From Gnetum montanum (Eukaryota > Streptophyta > Gnetopsida > Gnetales > Gnetaceae), in NCBI GenBank assembly GCA_015680685.1, contig MNCI01022745.1, positions 34,079 to 55,857 on the forward strand: a DNA stretch of 21,779 nucleotides. Direction: 5' to 3'. The notes below the pieces were generated by a model. That model saw nothing but the letters and a program-made list of their open reading frames with translations. It ran no database searches and was not told the origin of the DNA. The position numbers and the translations under genes are program-made. Below are positions 19,987 to 21,779 of this stretch, in pieces (the stretch's first letter is position 1; each line of letters opens with the position of its first letter).

Positions 19987-20358
19987 TCACGCATAGGAGC
20001 ACATGCCATAGACATAGAGAGATCCGCTGCTGCAGTGATTGCCGCAGCGGCCGCAGTTGTTGACATCATCGGTGAGGTTGGTGCAGATGCCATTGCAGCA
20101 GGTGGTTGGAAACTTGCACTTCTCACCGCACATTCCATAATTCCTATTATCGGATAAAAGGTCCACACACTTGTTGTGGCAGCATGAGTAGGGTGCACAC
20201 ACGCCAGGATACTTGTTGCATTTCAAATGCTTCGCGGAAGGGTATTCCCCAAGCAAGCGGCTCAGAGAAGGCAAGGATGTTGGATTGGGATCAGGGTTGG
20301 CCATTGAAGACACTATTGCTACCAAAAGTGCAACCACAACAATCATCTTTGGCAGCAT
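19987..20358 (-). CDS. STIG1-like secreted cysteine-rich peptide, copy 2 (two cysteines lost)
   Basis: This is a full-length 123-residue tandem paralogue of 14460-14831 with the same signal peptide and linker. Four residues differ: Ser29 to Leu, Cys74 to Tyr, Val91 to Ile and Cys115 to Tyr. Five bases differ in 372, every one in a codon whose residue changed, and none gives a purely silent codon. Cys74 is the first cysteine of the first NCGxCG module, and Cys115 is the fourth of the second module. Fourteen of 16 cysteines remain, so at least one disulfide is probably altered. All five changes are C-to-T or G-to-A, mostly at CpG. The TATA box is kept. The frame is open, so it may be expressed, but the pattern suggests relaxed constraint or early pseudogenisation. 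A poly(A)-tailed insert lies about 700 bases upstream of its ATG. Confidence 0.85.
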   Translation of the reverse strand: MLPKMIVVVALLVAIVSSMANPDPNPTSLPSLSRLLGEYPSAKHLKCNKYPGVCAPYSCCHNKCVDLLSDNRNYGMCGEKCKFPTTCCNGICTNLTDDVNNCGRCGNHCSSGSLYVYGMCSYA

Positions 20359-20481
20359 TTTGGGAGTTGATGATCTTGACCGTGGATTGGTCTTGCAGAT
20401 TCCGAGACGGTTTATGGGAAGTTGGGAATACGAAATCTGGGAGCAGAGGAGCAATGGCAATGCAGAGATGGTGAATTTCAG

Positions 20482-20493
20482 CTTTATATATAG
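20482..20493 (-). promoter_or_regulatory. TATA box of STIG1 copy 2
   Basis: CTATATATAAAG on the minus strand, about 125-135 bases before the ATG at 20358. It is identical to the TATA box of copy 1. Confidence 0.72.
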
Positions 20494-20725
20494 ATGATGG
20501 TCTGTTTTGCCAAAGGTACAGGAAAATGACGTTTGAAATAGGGTTGGGAGGTCTGCTGCTACCACATGGCATCGTTGAACTAGGAAACCTTTCATAACAA
20601 GGAACCCCATTTAGGGAAAAAAGAAAAGAAGAGAGAATATGCATTGCTAGGTAGGTGCAGGGATGATAATGTGAACCAAAGAAGCTTCTTGCCTGCATGC
20701 AAATGGAAAATGTGTGCAGTGCACC

Positions 20726-21061
20726 AGCCCTGTCTGCATCCGAAGAAAACTACGAAGAGAAGCTTGCTACATGAGAACATGAGCAAAGAGATGCATGCAA
20801 TGATGTGGAAAGAAAAAGTCCAAATCAGTGTAATTTCAGCAACATTTTGACAATGATCGCACCCCATGGGCAGATAGCATGCATTGTTAAAAAAGTCAAC
20901 ATCTACTAAACAGATGATTTCATTTTATGTTATGGTTTGTAGAGTCTGCTGTCTGCAGGGACAGTTAACCACAAATGCTAGTTGAACTTGTTGGTTTTGT
21001 GACGTCTGAGAAGTTAGTTTACCATAACGTTACCATGAGAAGATGACAGGTTTTTATTTAA
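20726..21061. repeat. Third copy of the STIG1 distal upstream block, truncated
   Basis: Collinear with 15201-15537 and 1353-1689. It ends after TTTTTATTTAA, where the other copies continue ATTGGTTTTCC and this one runs into a 16-base T tract. It shows that the duplicated array continued to the right before the insertion, or continues beyond it. Confidence 0.9.
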
Positions 21062-21779
21062 TTTTTTTTTTTTTTTTAGGAAAAGGTCGAGTGAATTCAA
21101 TTCCAAAAAAAATGGAGAACAAGCTATGCCTGCACGTAGCGCGGGCCATCAACCACAGCCCCAAAGTAGGAGTCCCCAGGACAGGAAGAGACAGGAGCTA
21201 AGGCGAGAACGAAGGTAGCCCCGCCAACAACCACAGCTGAGGAACTCGCAGGGAGTACCCGTCACCTCCCCACCCAAATTCAACACAGAATCCCACGACC
21301 CAGGGGAGACAAGGAATAAAAGCCCCTGGACGAAAGAGACAGAGATAGAAAGAAAAATAGCGACAGAAAAAACACAGTGAAGGCCAGTCCCGCAGCAACA
21401 CAGAAACCCGACAACCCAGCTACCTGCGGGGTTGTTGCCCACCGACATCTCCCTGCTCAGCCGACCCCGCAGCGAGGCGGCGTCGATTCTCCGCAATCAG
21501 CTGGGCGATTCCCATCCTGCAGTTCTGTAGGATGCCCGCAAACCAGAGCTGTGAAGGTTGAGGATGAGGGGTTGATGTCTGATTCTTCGTGTTGTTAGGC
21601 AAGACATCTGGCGGGTCCTTCACCCAAGGCGGCCGGGGACGATGCTGATCCTGATCAACGTCCGGGCACTGGACGTGCGGCTGCGTGTCTGCACCCGAGG
21701 CAGTTGGGTTGCCCCGCGCCTGCCTCATCGTGCCCTCAGCCAACCCCGCCGGGACATGGTTCTGTCTTCCACTGGCCCC
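21062..21779 (-). mobile_element. GC-rich poly(A)-tailed retroposed insert, minus orientation (runs off the window)
   Basis: A T16 tract (21062-21077; poly(A) on the minus strand) interrupts the duplicated block exactly where homology to 15537 ends. The DNA beyond is clearly more GC-rich than the rest of the window. The minus strand carries a frame open from the window edge to a stop at 21420. It is rich in Pro, Gln, Asn and Arg (for example QPHVQCPDVDQDQHRP, then HPQPSQLWFAGILQN, then IAENRRRLAAGS). About 340 bases of 3' UTR-like sequence follow before the tail. This structure fits a LINE 3' part, a non-autonomous retroposon or a processed pseudogene. No reverse transcriptase or endonuclease motif lies within the window, so the class is undecided. 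The far end and its target-site duplication are out of view. Confidence 0.6.

Larger units (their letters stand above)
18886..20725. repeat. Duplicated block carrying STIG1 copy 2
   Basis: This is the counterpart of 13354-15200. It includes the relic exons ii and iii, the (TA)n run, STIG1 copy 2 and its TATA box. Confidence 0.92.

Noticed and set aside
19987-20610. Longer 207-residue frame extending STIG1 copy 2 upstream
   Set aside because: Its extension differs from that of copy 1 because of small indels and also crosses the TATA box, so it is not a conserved protein.
21149-21496. 115-codon minus-strand frame in the GC-rich insert
   Set aside because: It overlaps the better frame ending at 21420, is rich in Cys, Leu and Gly without a domain, and lies largely in the 3' UTR-like part before the poly(A) tail.

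Overview
The window looks like seed-plant nuclear DNA, plausibly from a large-genome gymnosperm such as a conifer. That guess rests on AT-rich sequence packed with decayed LTR retrotransposons, intron-like gene relics, and small secreted cysteine-rich genes of the STIG1 family. The species cannot be fixed from the sequence alone. Only two loci look like intact genes. Both are on the minus strand and encode 123-residue STIG1-like secreted peptides (14460-14831 and 19987-20358), each with a TATA box and an AATAAA signal.

Layout. 1-1352 holds a broken Ty3/Gypsy integrase region followed by a probable solo LTR with termini TTGTAGG...CCTACAA. A tandem segmental duplication starts at 1353. Positions 1353-3291 plus 5061-7001 are collinear with 15201-18885. 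Positions 13354-15537 (with STIG1 copy 1) are collinear with 18886-21061 (with STIG1 copy 2). The left unit is about 13.85 kb and the right one about 5.5 kb. Two blocks present only in the left unit account for nearly all of the difference. One is 3292-5060, which holds a Ty1/Copia RNase H remnant. The other is 7002-13353, which holds a diverged third STIG1 pseudogene, a minus-strand non-autonomous LTR element with a nested solo LTR, and an exon of a relic gene. The second block is missing from the right unit across an ATTGA microhomology. The array is cut at 1353 on the left, where a further STIG1 copy would be expected, and at 21062 on the right by a GC-rich, poly(A)-tailed retroposed insert.

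The STIG1 copies differ in state. Copy 1 keeps 16 cysteines. Copy 2 has two Cys-to-Tyr changes. All five of its coding-base changes fall in codons that alter the residue, and many differences around it are CpG to TpG/CpA. A single N at 5884 sits between two near-identical 195-bp stretches, which points to an unmerged contig overlap rather than a biological repeat.

No CRISPR array, bacterial operon, tRNA or rRNA was seen. What stands out is a decaying STIG1 tandem cluster and a family of LTRs that carry repeated GACATCTC-type motifs in their U3 regions.
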